64,000 nucleotides of DNA from Pseudomonas sp. AOB-7 (GTDB taxonomy: Bacteria > Pseudomonadota > Gammaproteobacteria > Pseudomonadales > Pseudomonadaceae). How positions within the stretch are numbered: position 1 is the stretch's first letter; each line of letters begins with the position of its first letter. Both the position numbers and the translations under genes were made by a program. Location: NCBI RefSeq assembly GCF_003696305.1, contig NZ_RFFK01000001.1, forward strand, positions 682,001 through 746,000. Direction: 5' to 3'. The notes beneath the pieces were generated by a model, which saw only the letters and a program-made list of their open reading frames with translations, searched no databases and had not been told where the DNA came from. Of this stretch, positions 9,245 through 17,910 are shown piece by piece.

Positions 9245-9305
9245 CGTAGCCCGGATGCAATCCGGGGCAGGCGTCGAATGCTCCCCGGCTTGCATCCGGG
9301 CTACG
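9245..9305. repeat. 23-bp inverted repeat (GTAGCCCGGATGCAA family)
   Basis: Arms at 9245-9267 and 9283-9305 match at 22 of 23 positions around a 15-base loop. This is a Pseudomonas intergenic palindrome (REP-like); a degraded copy lies at 55711-55736. It sits between the binding-protein gene and the rest of the operon, where a stable RNA hairpin could protect the upstream message and raise binding-protein yield relative to the permeases. Confidence 0.8.
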
Positions 9306-9323
9306 ACCGAACGAGAGAACCCC

Positions 9324-10130
9324 ATGAAGCACAACGTCATCCTGGTGGTACTGGATGGCCTGAGCTATCAGGTGGCCCAGCATGCGCTGGGCCACCTGCT
9401 GGCTTACTGCCAGGCCGGGCGCGCTGCGCTGTACAAGCTCGACTGCGCACTGCCGGCACTGTCCCGCCCGCTCTACGAATGCATCCTCACCGGCGTGGCG
9501 CCCATCGACAGCGGCATCGTGCACAACGATGTGGTGCGTCTGTCGAATCAGCGCAGCATCTTCCACTACGCCCGTGACGCCGGCCTGAGCACCGCCGCCG
9601 CGGCCTATCACTGGGTCAGCGAGCTGTACAACCGTGCGCCCTTCGTCGCCGCCCGCGATCGCCACACCAGCGATGAGTCGCTGCCGATCCAGCACGGCCA
9701 CTTCTACTACGCCGACCATTACCCGGATTCGCACCTGCTGGCCGATGCCGACAGCCTGCGCCAGCGCCATAGCCCCAACCTGCTGCTGGTGCATCCGATG
9801 AACATCGACGACGCCGGCCACAAGCACGGCCTCGACAGCCCGCAGTACCGCAACGCCGCGCGCATGGCCGACGTGCTGCTGGCCGAGTACATCCAGACCT
9901 GGCTCGACGCCGGCTACCAGATCCTGGTGACCGCCGATCATGGCATGAACGCCGACCGCAGCCACAACGGCCTGCTGCCGGAGGAGCGCGAAGTGCCGCT
10001 GATCGTGCTTGGCAGCGCCTTCAGCCTCGACCCGGCAGCCCGCCCGCAGCAGACCGAGCTGTGCGGCACCGTCTGCCAGCTGCTCGGCGCAGCCCACGAC
10101 AAAGCCTGGTGCAGGGAGCTGCTCGCATGA
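9324..10130 (+). CDS. Alkaline-phosphatase-superfamily phosphodiesterase / nucleotide pyrophosphatase-like hydrolase
   Basis: A 268-aa hydrolase of the type I phosphodiesterase/NPP family, which includes phosphonoacetate hydrolase PhnA. The metal and nucleophile set looks complete: Asp11 (VVLDG), Ser47 (LPALSRP) where NPPs usually have Thr, IDDAGHKHG (Asp and His), TADHGMN (Asp, His) and a later His in SHNGLL. It is much shorter than PhnA (about 400 aa), so the cap domain is minimal. There is no signal peptide, so it should act in the cytoplasm on the imported compound. Its stop overlaps the next permease start (ATGA at 10127). It may cleave a phosphodiester or a C-P bond. Confidence 0.78.
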   Translation: MKHNVILVVLDGLSYQVAQHALGHLLAYCQAGRAALYKLDCALPALSRPLYECILTGVAPIDSGIVHNDVVRLSNQRSIFHYARDAGLSTAAAAYHWVSELYNRAPFVAARDRHTSDESLPIQHGHFYYADHYPDSHLLADADSLRQRHSPNLLLVHPMNIDDAGHKHGLDSPQYRNAARMADVLLAEYIQTWLDAGYQILVTADHGMNADRSHNGLLPEEREVPLIVLGSAFSLDPAARPQQTELCGTVCQLLGAAHDKAWCRELLA

Positions 10131-10969
10131 AGTCCACCATTTCCAGCAAGGGTTGGGCGCTGTTGTGCCTGGTGCCCTTCGCCCTGTTCTTCTTCGCCTT
10201 CCAGATCGCGCCACTGGCCTGGGTGGCGAGCAACAGCCTGAACACTGCCGAAGGCTGGGGCCTGGGTAACTTCCAGCAGGCCTTCTCCTCGGCCTTTTAC
10301 CGCCAGGCCATGCGCCACAGTCTGGAGGTCGCGTTCTGGTCGAGCCTGTTCGGCATCGTCATCGCCATCATCGGCAGCTACTCGCTGCGCCAGGTCAGCA
10401 GTCGCCTGCGCGATTTCGTCATGGCGTTTTCCAACATGACCAGCAACTTCTCCGGGGTGCCGCTGGCCTTCGCCTTCATCATCCTGCTCGGTTTCAACGG
10501 CGCGCTGACCATCCTGCTCAAGCAGATGGGGGTGATCGAGGACTTCAACCTCTACTCCAAGACCGGCCTGATCGTGCTCTACACCTACTTCCAGATTCCC
10601 CTCGGCGTGCTGCTGCTCTACCCGGCCTTCGACGCCCTGCGCGAGGACTGGCGCGAGTCGGCCGAGCTGCTCGGCGCCAGCACCTGGCAGTTCTGGCGGC
10701 ATATCGGCCTGCCGGTGCTGACCCCGGCGCTGCTCGGCACCTTCGTCATCCTCCTGGCCAATGCCCTGGGCGCCTACGCCACGGTGTACGCGCTGACCAC
10801 CGGCAACTTCAATATCCTGCCGATCCGTATCGCGGCGATGGTCTCCGGCGACATCTTCCTTGACCCGAACATGGCCAGCGCTCTGGCCATGGTGCTGGTC
10901 GGCCTGATGACCCTGATCACCGTCGTCCACCAATGGCTGCTGCGCCGGAGCTACCATGTCGCCCGCTGA
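10127..10969 (+). CDS. ABC transporter permease (PhnU-like position)
   Basis: A 280-aa inner-membrane permease of the binding-protein-dependent transport family with about six membrane helices. The EAA loop is visible near residues 175-195 (DWRESAELLGASTWQFWRHIGLP), which contacts the ATPase. The start overlaps the stop of the phosphodiesterase gene in an ATGA, and the longer upstream frame is only a shadow of that gene. It overlaps the second permease gene by 14 bases. Such tight coupling implies equal amounts of both permeases, which likely form a heterodimeric channel. Confidence 0.9.
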   Translation: MKSTISSKGWALLCLVPFALFFFAFQIAPLAWVASNSLNTAEGWGLGNFQQAFSSAFYRQAMRHSLEVAFWSSLFGIVIAIIGSYSLRQVSSRLRDFVMAFSNMTSNFSGVPLAFAFIILLGFNGALTILLKQMGVIEDFNLYSKTGLIVLYTYFQIPLGVLLLYPAFDALREDWRESAELLGASTWQFWRHIGLPVLTPALLGTFVILLANALGAYATVYALTTGNFNILPIRIAAMVSGDIFLDPNMASALAMVLVGLMTLITVVHQWLLRRSYHVAR

Positions 10970-11750
10970 AAAACGCTCGCCGCTGTTCCACCAGCTGGTG
11001 GTCTACCTGCTGTTTCTGATCCTGCTGCTGCCGCTGCTCGGCACCCTGGTCTATTCGCTGTCCACCAGCTGGTCGGCGACCATCCTGCCCAGCGGTTTCA
11101 CCTTCAAGTGGTACCTGACGCTGTGGAGCGATGCACGCTTTCTCGCCGCCTTCGGCCGCTCGTTGCTGGTGTGCATCGCTGCCCTGGCACTGGCGCTGCT
11201 GCTGATCCTGCCGCTGCTGTTCGTGGTCAACTACCACTTCCCCAAGCTGGACGCCGTGATGAACGTGCTGATCCTGCTGCCCTTCGCCATTCCACCGGTG
11301 GTGTCCTCGGTCGGCCTGATGCAGCTGTTCGCCGCCGGCCCGCTGCCGATCCTCGGCACGCCGTGGATCCTGATCGGCTGCTTCTTCACCATCGCCCTGC
11401 CCTTTATGTACCGTGCCATCACCAACAACCTGCAGGCGATCAACCTGCGCGACCTGATGGACGCCGCCCACCTGCTCGGCGCCAGCACCTGGCGCGCGGC
11501 CTTTATGGTGGTGCTGCCGAATCTGCGCAAGGGCCTGATGGTCTCGGTGTTTTTGTCCTTCAGCTTCCTGTTCGGCGAATTCGTCTTCGCCAACCTGCTG
11601 GTGGGCAGCCGCTACGAGACGCTGCAGGTGTACCTGTACAACATGCGCAACGACAGCGGCCATTTCAGCAGCGCCCTGGTGATTTCCTACTTCATGTTCG
11701 TGCTGCTGATGACCTGGGCGGCCAACCGTCTGAACAAGGACAAATCCTAG
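10956..11750 (+). CDS. ABC transporter permease (PhnV-like position)
   Basis: A 264-aa second permease with six predicted membrane spans and an EAA-type loop (LMDAAHLLGASTWRAAFMVVLPNLRKG). It overlaps the upstream permease by 14 bases and is separated from the ATPase gene by 47 bases. As in PhnUV and spermidine or iron systems, two different permeases make up one channel. Nothing in the sequence defines the substrate. The end of the gene (NRLNKDKS) is positively charged, as expected for a cytoplasmic tail. Confidence 0.9.
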   Translation: MSPAEKRSPLFHQLVVYLLFLILLLPLLGTLVYSLSTSWSATILPSGFTFKWYLTLWSDARFLAAFGRSLLVCIAALALALLLILPLLFVVNYHFPKLDAVMNVLILLPFAIPPVVSSVGLMQLFAAGPLPILGTPWILIGCFFTIALPFMYRAITNNLQAINLRDLMDAAHLLGASTWRAAFMVVLPNLRKGLMVSVFLSFSFLFGEFVFANLLVGSRYETLQVYLYNMRNDSGHFSSALVISYFMFVLLMTWAANRLNKDKS

Positions 11751-11797
11751 GCTGGGTTGAGCTTGCGAAACCCAGATTGCTTGATAAGGAACGACCA

Positions 11798-12784
11798 ATG
11801 AGTTTTCTGAATATCCGCGGCCTGCATAAAAGCTACGGCGCCACGCCCATCTTCACCGACATCAACATCGAGATCGGCCAGGGCCAGTTCATCACCCTGC
11901 TCGGCCCGTCCGGCTGCGGCAAGTCCACCCTGCTGCGCTGCATCGCCGGCCTGACCGCGGTCGACGGCGGGCAGATCCTGCTGGGCGGCCAGGACCTGGT
12001 GCCCATGCCGCCACAGAAACGCGGCATCGGCATGGTGTTCCAGAGCTACGCCTTGTTCCCCAACATGACCGTGCAACAGAACGTCGCCTTCGGCCTGCGC
12101 ATGCAGAAAGTCCCAGCCGCCGAGGCCAGCCAGCGCGTCGCCGAGGTGCTGGAACTGGTGGAGCTCAGCGACTACGCCGGGCGCTACCCGCAGCAGCTCT
12201 CCGGCGGCCAGTGCCAGCGCGTGGCCCTGGCCCGCTCGCTGGTCACCCGCCCGCGCCTGCTGCTGCTCGACGAGCCGCTGTCGGCGCTGGACGCTCGCAT
12301 CCGCAAGCACCTGCGCGAGCAGATCCGCGCCATCCAGCGCGAGCTGGGCCTGACCACCATCTTCGTCACCCACGATCAGGAAGAGGCGCTGGTCCTGTCG
12401 GATCGCATCGTGCTGATGAACGGCGGCCAGATCGTCCAGAGCGGCGACGCCGAAACCCTCTACACCGCACCGGCCGATGCCTTCGCCGCCGGTTTTATCG
12501 GCAACTACAACCTGCTCGACGCCGACGCCGCCAGCCGCCTGCTCGGCCAGCCGATCGGCAGCCGCGTGGCGATCCGTCCGGAAGCCATCCACTTCGCCGA
12601 CGGCGGCATCGAGGCGCGGATTCGCAGCCACAGCCTGCTCGGCAACGTGATCCGCTACCGCGTCGAGGCCCGTGGCGTGGAGCTGCTGGTGGACGTGCTC
12701 AACCGCTCTGCCGCCGACCTGCACCACGACGGCCAGAGCGTCAGCCTGGCCATAGGCGCCGATGCGATCCGGGAGGTGGCGTGA
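11798..12784 (+). CDS. ABC transporter ATP-binding protein (PhnT/PotA-like)
   Basis: A 328-aa ATPase that powers the importer. Walker A is GPSGCGKST (about residue 38), the Q loop is VFQSYALFPNM, the signature is LSGGQCQR with an unusual Cys, and Walker B is LLLLDEPLSALD followed by the switch His in FVTHDQEEAL. Residues about 235-328 form a TOBE-like regulatory domain (GSRVAIRPEAIHF). An AAGGA lies 7 bases before the ATG at 11798. The stop shares one base with the next start (TGATG at 12784), so the HAD gene is co-translated. The long C-terminal domain is typical of COG3842 ATPases for iron, polyamines or aminoethylphosphonate. Confidence 0.92.
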   Translation: MSFLNIRGLHKSYGATPIFTDINIEIGQGQFITLLGPSGCGKSTLLRCIAGLTAVDGGQILLGGQDLVPMPPQKRGIGMVFQSYALFPNMTVQQNVAFGLRMQKVPAAEASQRVAEVLELVELSDYAGRYPQQLSGGQCQRVALARSLVTRPRLLLLDEPLSALDARIRKHLREQIRAIQRELGLTTIFVTHDQEEALVLSDRIVLMNGGQIVQSGDAETLYTAPADAFAAGFIGNYNLLDADAASRLLGQPIGSRVAIRPEAIHFADGGIEARIRSHSLLGNVIRYRVEARGVELLVDVLNRSAADLHHDGQSVSLAIGADAIREVA

Positions 12785-13437
12785 TGGCCCTGGCAATCTT
12801 CGATCTCGACGAAACCCTGATCCACGGCGATTGCGCCAGCCTGTGGGCAGTGGAAATGACCAAGCTGGGCTGGGCCGATGGCGAGGCCTTCATCGCCCGC
12901 GAACAGGAGCTGATGCACCTGTACGCGGCAGGCAAGCTGGCCATGGAGGACTACATGGCCTTCACCCTGGCGCCGCTGGTGGGGCGCACGGCCGAGGAGG
13001 TCGCCCATGTGGTCGAGCCCTTCGTCGAGGACGTGATCGAGCCGATCTTCTACAGCGACGCCAGCCGCACCCTGGCCGCCCACCGCGAGGCCGGCGACCG
13101 CCTGCTGGTGATCTCCGCCTCCGCGCACTTTCTGGTCAGCGCCATTGCCGAGCGCTTCGGCATCGACGAGGTGCTGGCCATCGACCTGGAACAGCAGCAC
13201 GGCTTCTACAGCGGCCGCACCCAGGGCGTGCTGACCTACCGCGAAGGCAAGGTGACGCGGCTACACGCCTGGCTCGCCGAGCAGAACGAGAACCTGGCCG
13301 GCGCCAGCTTCTACTCCGACTCACGCAACGACCTGCCGCTGCTGCAACTGGTGGACAGGCCTTTCGCGGTCAACCCCGATCCGACCCTGCGCGCCCATGC
13401 CGAGCAGGCCGGCTGGCCGATTCTCAGCTGGCGCTAG
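12784..13437 (+). CDS. HAD-superfamily phosphatase, subfamily IB (SerB-like)
   Basis: A 217-aa HAD hydrolase with the nucleophile motif FDLDETL (Asp7 and acid/base Asp9), motif II LLVISASAHF, a lysine region (REGKVTRL) and motif IV FYSDSRNDLPLL. This is the SerB-like subfamily with an alpha-helical cap (residues about 15-85), not the phosphonoacetaldehyde hydrolase PhnX type. It is the last gene of the operon and overlaps the ATPase stop by one base. Its likely role is to release phosphate from a phosphomonoester made from the imported compound, possibly the product of the NPP-like enzyme encoded at 9324. The substrate is unknown. Confidence 0.85.
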   Translation: MALAIFDLDETLIHGDCASLWAVEMTKLGWADGEAFIAREQELMHLYAAGKLAMEDYMAFTLAPLVGRTAEEVAHVVEPFVEDVIEPIFYSDASRTLAAHREAGDRLLVISASAHFLVSAIAERFGIDEVLAIDLEQQHGFYSGRTQGVLTYREGKVTRLHAWLAEQNENLAGASFYSDSRNDLPLLQLVDRPFAVNPDPTLRAHAEQAGWPILSWR

Positions 13438-13450
13438 GGTGTCGCGCCCC

Positions 13451-14305
13451 CTAGCGGCTCATGATGCCTTCGCAGGCCTCGATCAACACCGCCGCCAGCT
13501 CCCGCGCATAGCCGGGCAGCTGGTTGCGCGCATGCAGCGCCACCTCCACCGGCGTCACCGGGGCGAAGCCTTCGGCCTCGCCCAGTTCGCGGTGCGCGGC
13601 GCTGATCAGTCGGCGCGGCAGCAGGGTCAGGCCGAGGCCGCCCTCGGCCGCGGCGCTGACCCCGGGCAGGCTGCTGCTGACATAGGCGATGCGCCAGGGT
13701 TTGCCCATGGCGTCCAGCGCGTGGGTCATTTCCAGGCGATACAGACCGTTGGGCGGGAACACCGCCAGCGGCACCGGGTTGCGCGCCAGCACCGGCCGCG
13801 CGCGGCTGTCGAGCCAGGCCAGCGGCTCGGCCCAGCTGGCCAGGCCCTTGGCGCTGCCGGCGCGCTGCTTGATCAGCGCCAGATCCAGTTCGCCGGCATT
13901 GAACGCGCGCCACACGTCATGACTGAGGCCGCTGGTGATCTCCAGGCGGATACCCGGATGGGCATCGGCGAAATCCGCCAGATAAGGCGTCAGGCTGTTG
14001 GCGGCGAAGTCGTCCGGTACGCCGAGGCGCACCTCGCCCTCCACCGCGCTCTGCCCCAGCGCCAGCATCGCTTCATCCATCAGCGCGACGATGCGGTTGG
14101 CGTAACCCAGCAGGCGCTCGCCCTCGGTGGTGGTCACCACGTAGCGGCCGCTGCGGTCGAGCAGCTCGGCGCCGAGCTGCTCCTCCAGGCGCCGCACCTG
14201 CTGGCTGACCGTGGACTGGGTCAGGTGCAGGCTGGCGGCCGCGCGGGTGAAACCGCCGGTCTGCACCACGGCGAGAAAACTGCGTAACAGCACGGGATCG
14301 AGCAT
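13451..14305 (-). CDS. LysR-family transcriptional regulator
   Basis: A 284-aa LysR regulator. The N-terminal winged helix is clear (LLRSFLAVVQTGGFTRAAASLHLTQSTVSQQVRRLEEQLG, key residues given in two parts by position 5-45), followed by a substrate-binding domain. I use the ATG at 14305 (MLDPVLLRSF); in-frame ATGs at 14317 to 14329 are possible. It is divergent from the ureidoglycine aminohydrolase gene with 143 bases between starts, so it probably controls that gene and senses a purine-degradation intermediate. It ends 13 bases from the convergent HAD gene. The pairing is inferred from position only. Confidence 0.88.
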   Translation of the reverse strand: MLDPVLLRSFLAVVQTGGFTRAAASLHLTQSTVSQQVRRLEEQLGAELLDRSGRYVVTTTEGERLLGYANRIVALMDEAMLALGQSAVEGEVRLGVPDDFAANSLTPYLADFADAHPGIRLEITSGLSHDVWRAFNAGELDLALIKQRAGSAKGLASWAEPLAWLDSRARPVLARNPVPLAVFPPNGLYRLEMTHALDAMGKPWRIAYVSSSLPGVSAAAEGGLGLTLLPRRLISAAHRELGEAEGFAPVTPVEVALHARNQLPGYARELAAVLIEACEGIMSR

Positions 14306-14448
14306 GTCGCCACCCATCATGAAAGCCACTGGCAGGCATTCTACTATTTAATTTCCGAATCCAGCCGCGAATTCCTATAGTGCATGGGAGCCCATTTTCC
14401 GCGCCGGGAGCCATCCCTGCGCCATTCACCCGCCGAGGCAATCTCTCG

Positions 14449-15291
<843 letters not shown>

Positions 15292-15305
15292 GCGATGCCA
15301 TCCCT

Positions 15306-15352
15306 GTAGGATGCGCCGCGCACCGATGAATAAGGGTCACGCACGGCGTACT
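15306..15352. repeat. Degenerate GTAGG-TGCGCC palindrome
   Basis: GTAGGATGCGCCGCGCACC at 15306-15324 and a poorly matching right arm ending at 15352 look like a decayed copy of the element that is intact at 30382-30436. It lies just before the shared terminator between allE and ahpF. Confidence 0.4.
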
Positions 15353-15354
15353 AC

Positions 15355-15385
15355 AAAAAAGGCCACCCCTAGGGGTGGCCTTTTT
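15355..15385. terminator. Bidirectional rho-independent terminator between allE and ahpF
   Basis: A perfect palindrome: GGCCACCCCT at 15361-15370 pairs with AGGGGTGGCC at 15371-15380, flanked by six A before and five T after. It can end transcription of allE on the plus strand and ahpF on the minus strand. Confidence 0.9.
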
Positions 15386-15403
15386 CATTCATGCAGCAAC
15401 CGA

Positions 15404-16960
15404 TCAGCTATGGCGGATCAGGTGATCGAAGGCAGACAACGATGCCTTCGAGCCTTCGCCCATGGCGATGACGATCTGCTTGTACGGCACGGTGGTCACG
15501 TCACCAGCCGCGAATACGCCGGGGATATTGGTCGCGCCCTTGCTATCGACGATGATCTCGCCGAAGCGGTTGAGCTCCACGGTGCCCTTGAGCCAGTCGC
15601 TGTTGGGCAGCAGGCCGATCTGCACGAAGATGCCTTCCAGCTCGACGCTGTGCAGTTCCTCGGTGGTGCGGTCCTTGTACACCAGGCCGGTGACCTTCTG
15701 ACCGTCACCCTTGACCTCGGTGGTCTGCGCGCTCTTGATCACGGTCACGTTGGGCAGACTGCCCAGCTTCTTCTGCAGTACGGCGTCGGCACGCAGGCTG
15801 TCGGCGAATTCCAGCAGGGTCACGTGGGCGACGATACCGGCCAGGTCGATGGCCGCTTCGACGCCGGAGTTACCGCCGCCGATCACCGCCACACGCTTGC
15901 CCTTGAACAGCGGGCCGTCGCAGTGCGGGCAGAAGCACACGCCCTTGGCCTTGTATTCCTGCTCGCCGGGCACACCCATTTCGCGCCAGCGTGCGCCGGT
16001 CGACAGAATCACGGTCTTGGCTTTGAGCGAAGCGCCGTTCTCGAATTTGACTTCGTGCAGGCCGCCTTCGCTGCTGGCCGGTACCAGAGCCGACGCACGC
16101 TGCAGGTTCATCACGTCGACTTCATATTCCTTGACGTGCTCTTCCAGGGCGCGCACCAGTTTCGGCCCTTCGGTTTCCTTCACCGAGATGAAGTTCTCGA
16201 TGGCCATGGTGTCCAGCACCTGACCGCCGAAACGCTCGGCGGCAATCGCCGTGCGGATGCCTTTACGTGCCGCATAGATGGCAGCCGATGCACCCGCCGG
16301 GCCACCACCGACCACCAGCACGTCGAAAGCTGGCTTGGCGCTCATCTTCTCGGCGTCGCGGTTGGCGGCGCCGGTGTCGATCTTGGCGAGGATTTCCTTC
16401 ACTTCCATGCGGCCGGAAGCGAACACCTCACCGTTCAGGTAGATGCTCGGCACGGCCATGATCTGGCGACGCTCGACCTCTTCCTGGAACAGCGCACCGT
16501 CGATGGAGACGTTGCGGATGTTGGGGTTGAGCACCGCCATCAGGTTCAGCGCCTGGACCACGTCCGGGCAGTTCTGGCAGGACAGCGAGAAATAGGTCTC
16601 GAACTCGAACTTGCCTTCGATGCTCTTGATCTGCGCGATGGTGTCGGCATCCAGCTTCGATGGATGACCGCCCACTTGCAGCAGCGCCAGCACCAGCGAG
16701 GTGAACTCGTGGCCCATGGGGATACCGGCGAAGGCAACGCCGGTGTCTTCGCCCGGACGATTCAGGGCGAAAGACGGACGGCGGGCATCGCTGCCGTCGG
16801 TCTTCAGGGTGATCTTGTCGGTCAGGCCGACGATGTCCTGGAGCAGGCCCAGCAGCTCCTGGGATTTCGCGCTGTCATCGAGGGACGCGACGATCTCGAA
16901 CGGCTGGGTGACCTTTTCCAGATAGGCCTTCAACTGGGTTTTCAGATTGGCGTCCAACAT
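15404..16960 (-). CDS. ahpF: Alkyl hydroperoxide reductase subunit F
   Basis: A 518-aa flavoprotein that passes electrons from NADH to AhpC. An N-terminal tandem-thioredoxin domain carries Cys128 and Cys131 (SCQNC). FAD binding starts at [12 protein letters not shown] (about residue 216), the redox pair is Cys344 and Cys347 (CPHCDGP), and the NADH loop is [12 protein letters not shown]. Length matches the E. coli protein (521 aa). It lies 231 bases downstream of ahpC on the same strand, and hairpins in that gap may reduce read-through. Two half-sites ATTG-N7-CAAT at 17003-17017 upstream could be part of an OxyR site, but the other two are missing. Confidence 0.97.
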   Translation of the reverse strand: MLDANLKTQLKAYLEKVTQPFEIVASLDDSAKSQELLGLLQDIVGLTDKITLKTDGSDARRPSFALNRPGEDTGVAFAGIPMGHEFTSLVLALLQVGGHPSKLDADTIAQIKSIEGKFEFETYFSLSCQNCPDVVQALNLMAVLNPNIRNVSIDGALFQEEVERRQIMAVPSIYLNGEVFASGRMEVKEILAKIDTGAANRDAEKMSAKPAFDVLVVGGGPAGASAAIYAARKGIRTAIAAERFGGQVLDTMAIENFISVKETEGPKLVRALEEHVKEYEVDVMNLQRASALVPASSEGGLHEVKFENGASLKAKTVILSTGARWREMGVPGEQEYKAKGVCFCPHCDGPLFKGKRVAVIGGGNSGVEAAIDLAGIVAHVTLLEFADSLRADAVLQKKLGSLPNVTVIKSAQTTEVKGDGQKVTGLVYKDRTTEELHSVELEGIFVQIGLLPNSDWLKGTVELNRFGEIIVDSKGATNIPGVFAAGDVTTVPYKQIVIAMGEGSKASLSAFDHLIRHS

Positions 16961-17150
16961 GGTGGAGAGTCCTCAATGACAAGAATTCGGGGCGATTAAA
17001 AGATTGTCGGGAACAATTTTTAACGTCGCGCTGCGACAGCCCGCTGAGTGGCCTGCCCTGAATGGCAGGCAATAAAATGCCCGGACGGATCGCGCCCGGG
17101 CATCGGGCACCACAAGGGCCGGTTGATGGCCCAAACAGCGCAGAGTTGGT

Positions 17151-17179
17151 CCTTTCCGGCCTGTGACAGACCGGAAAGG
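17151..17179 (-). terminator. Hairpin after ahpC
   Basis: CCTTTCCGG at 17151-17159 and CCGGAAAGG at 17171-17179 form a 9-bp stem with an 11-base loop, just after the ahpC stop. No T-run follows, so it may attenuate rather than stop transcription into ahpF. Further small inverted repeats lie at 17051-17070 (GCCTGCC) and 17078-17102 (TGCCCGG). Confidence 0.5.
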
Positions 17180-17191
17180 GAGCTGGCAGAT

Positions 17192-17755
17192 TTAGATCTT
17201 GCCAACCAGGTCCAGCGACGGTGCCAGAGTGGCTTCGCCTTCTTTCCACTTGGCCGGGCAAACCTGACCCGGGTTGGCGGCGGTGTACTGAGCGGCCTTC
17301 AGCTTGCGCAGGGTCTCGGAGACGTCGCGAGCGATTTCGTTGGAGTGGATCTCAACGGTCTTGATCACGCCTTCCGGGTTGATCACGAAGGTGCCGCGCA
17401 GGGCCAGACCTTCTTCGGCGATGTGCACGCCGAAAGCGTTGGTCAGGGCGTGGGTCGGGTCGCCGATCAGCGGGAACTGCGCCTTGCCAACGGCCGGCGA
17501 GGTTTCGTGCCAGACCTTGTGCGAGAAGTGGGTGTCGGTGGTCACGATGTAGACCTCGGCACCGGCCTTCTGGAACTCGGCGTAGTTGTTGGCGGCGTCT
17601 TCGATCTCGGTCGGGCAGTTGAAGGTGAAGGCGGCCGGCATGAAGATCAGCACGGACCACTTGCCCTTCAGGCTCTGCTCGGTGACTTCGACGAACTCGC
17701 CAGCGTGGAAAGCGTTGGCCTTGAACGGCTGAACCTGAGTGTTGATGAGGGACAT
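17192..17755 (-). CDS. ahpC: Alkyl hydroperoxide reductase subunit C (2-Cys peroxiredoxin)
   Basis: A 187-aa peroxiredoxin that reduces hydrogen peroxide and organic peroxides in the cytoplasm. The peroxidatic Cys47 is in AAFTFNCPTEIED and the resolving Cys166 in QVCPAKW. The sequence is almost the same as I recall for P. aeruginosa AhpC. AAGGAG lies 7 bases upstream of the ATG. A four-part OxyR-like site lies 78-114 bases upstream at 17833-17869, next to a plausible -10 (TAAGAT on the minus strand, 17805-17810). Expression should rise under peroxide stress; AhpF, encoded downstream, is its reductase. Confidence 0.98.
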   Translation of the reverse strand: MSLINTQVQPFKANAFHAGEFVEVTEQSLKGKWSVLIFMPAAFTFNCPTEIEDAANNYAEFQKAGAEVYIVTTDTHFSHKVWHETSPAVGKAQFPLIGDPTHALTNAFGVHIAEEGLALRGTFVINPEGVIKTVEIHSNEIARDVSETLRKLKAAQYTAANPGQVCPAKWKEGEATLAPSLDLVGKI

Positions 17756-17832
17756 CTCTGACTCCTTCTGAGGTTTCTGTGAGGGTTGAAAATTTACAGG
17801 GCGTATCTTAGCGGCCTAACGAAAAAAAGCTT

Positions 17833-17869
17833 ATTGATTACGGCCATGATATTGATTGAATCAGCCAAT
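17833..17869 (-). promoter_or_regulatory. OxyR-like binding site upstream of ahpC
   Basis: Read on the plus strand, ATTG-N7-CCAT-N7-ATTG-N7-CAAT fills exactly 37 bases. OxyR sites have four ATAG/CTAT-type quarter-sites with N7 spacing; each quarter-site here matches 3 of 4. The spacing is perfect, and the site touches the expected -35 of the ahpC promoter, as for OxyR activation. Confidence 0.55.
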
Positions 17870-17910
17870 CGCTGGCCGAGCCCGCGCCAGACGCGGGCTA
17901 GAGCTCTTGC

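Noticed and set aside
17003..17017. Full OxyR site at ahpF
   Set aside because: Only two of four quarter-sites are present with right spacing; kept as a remark on ahpF, not as a site.
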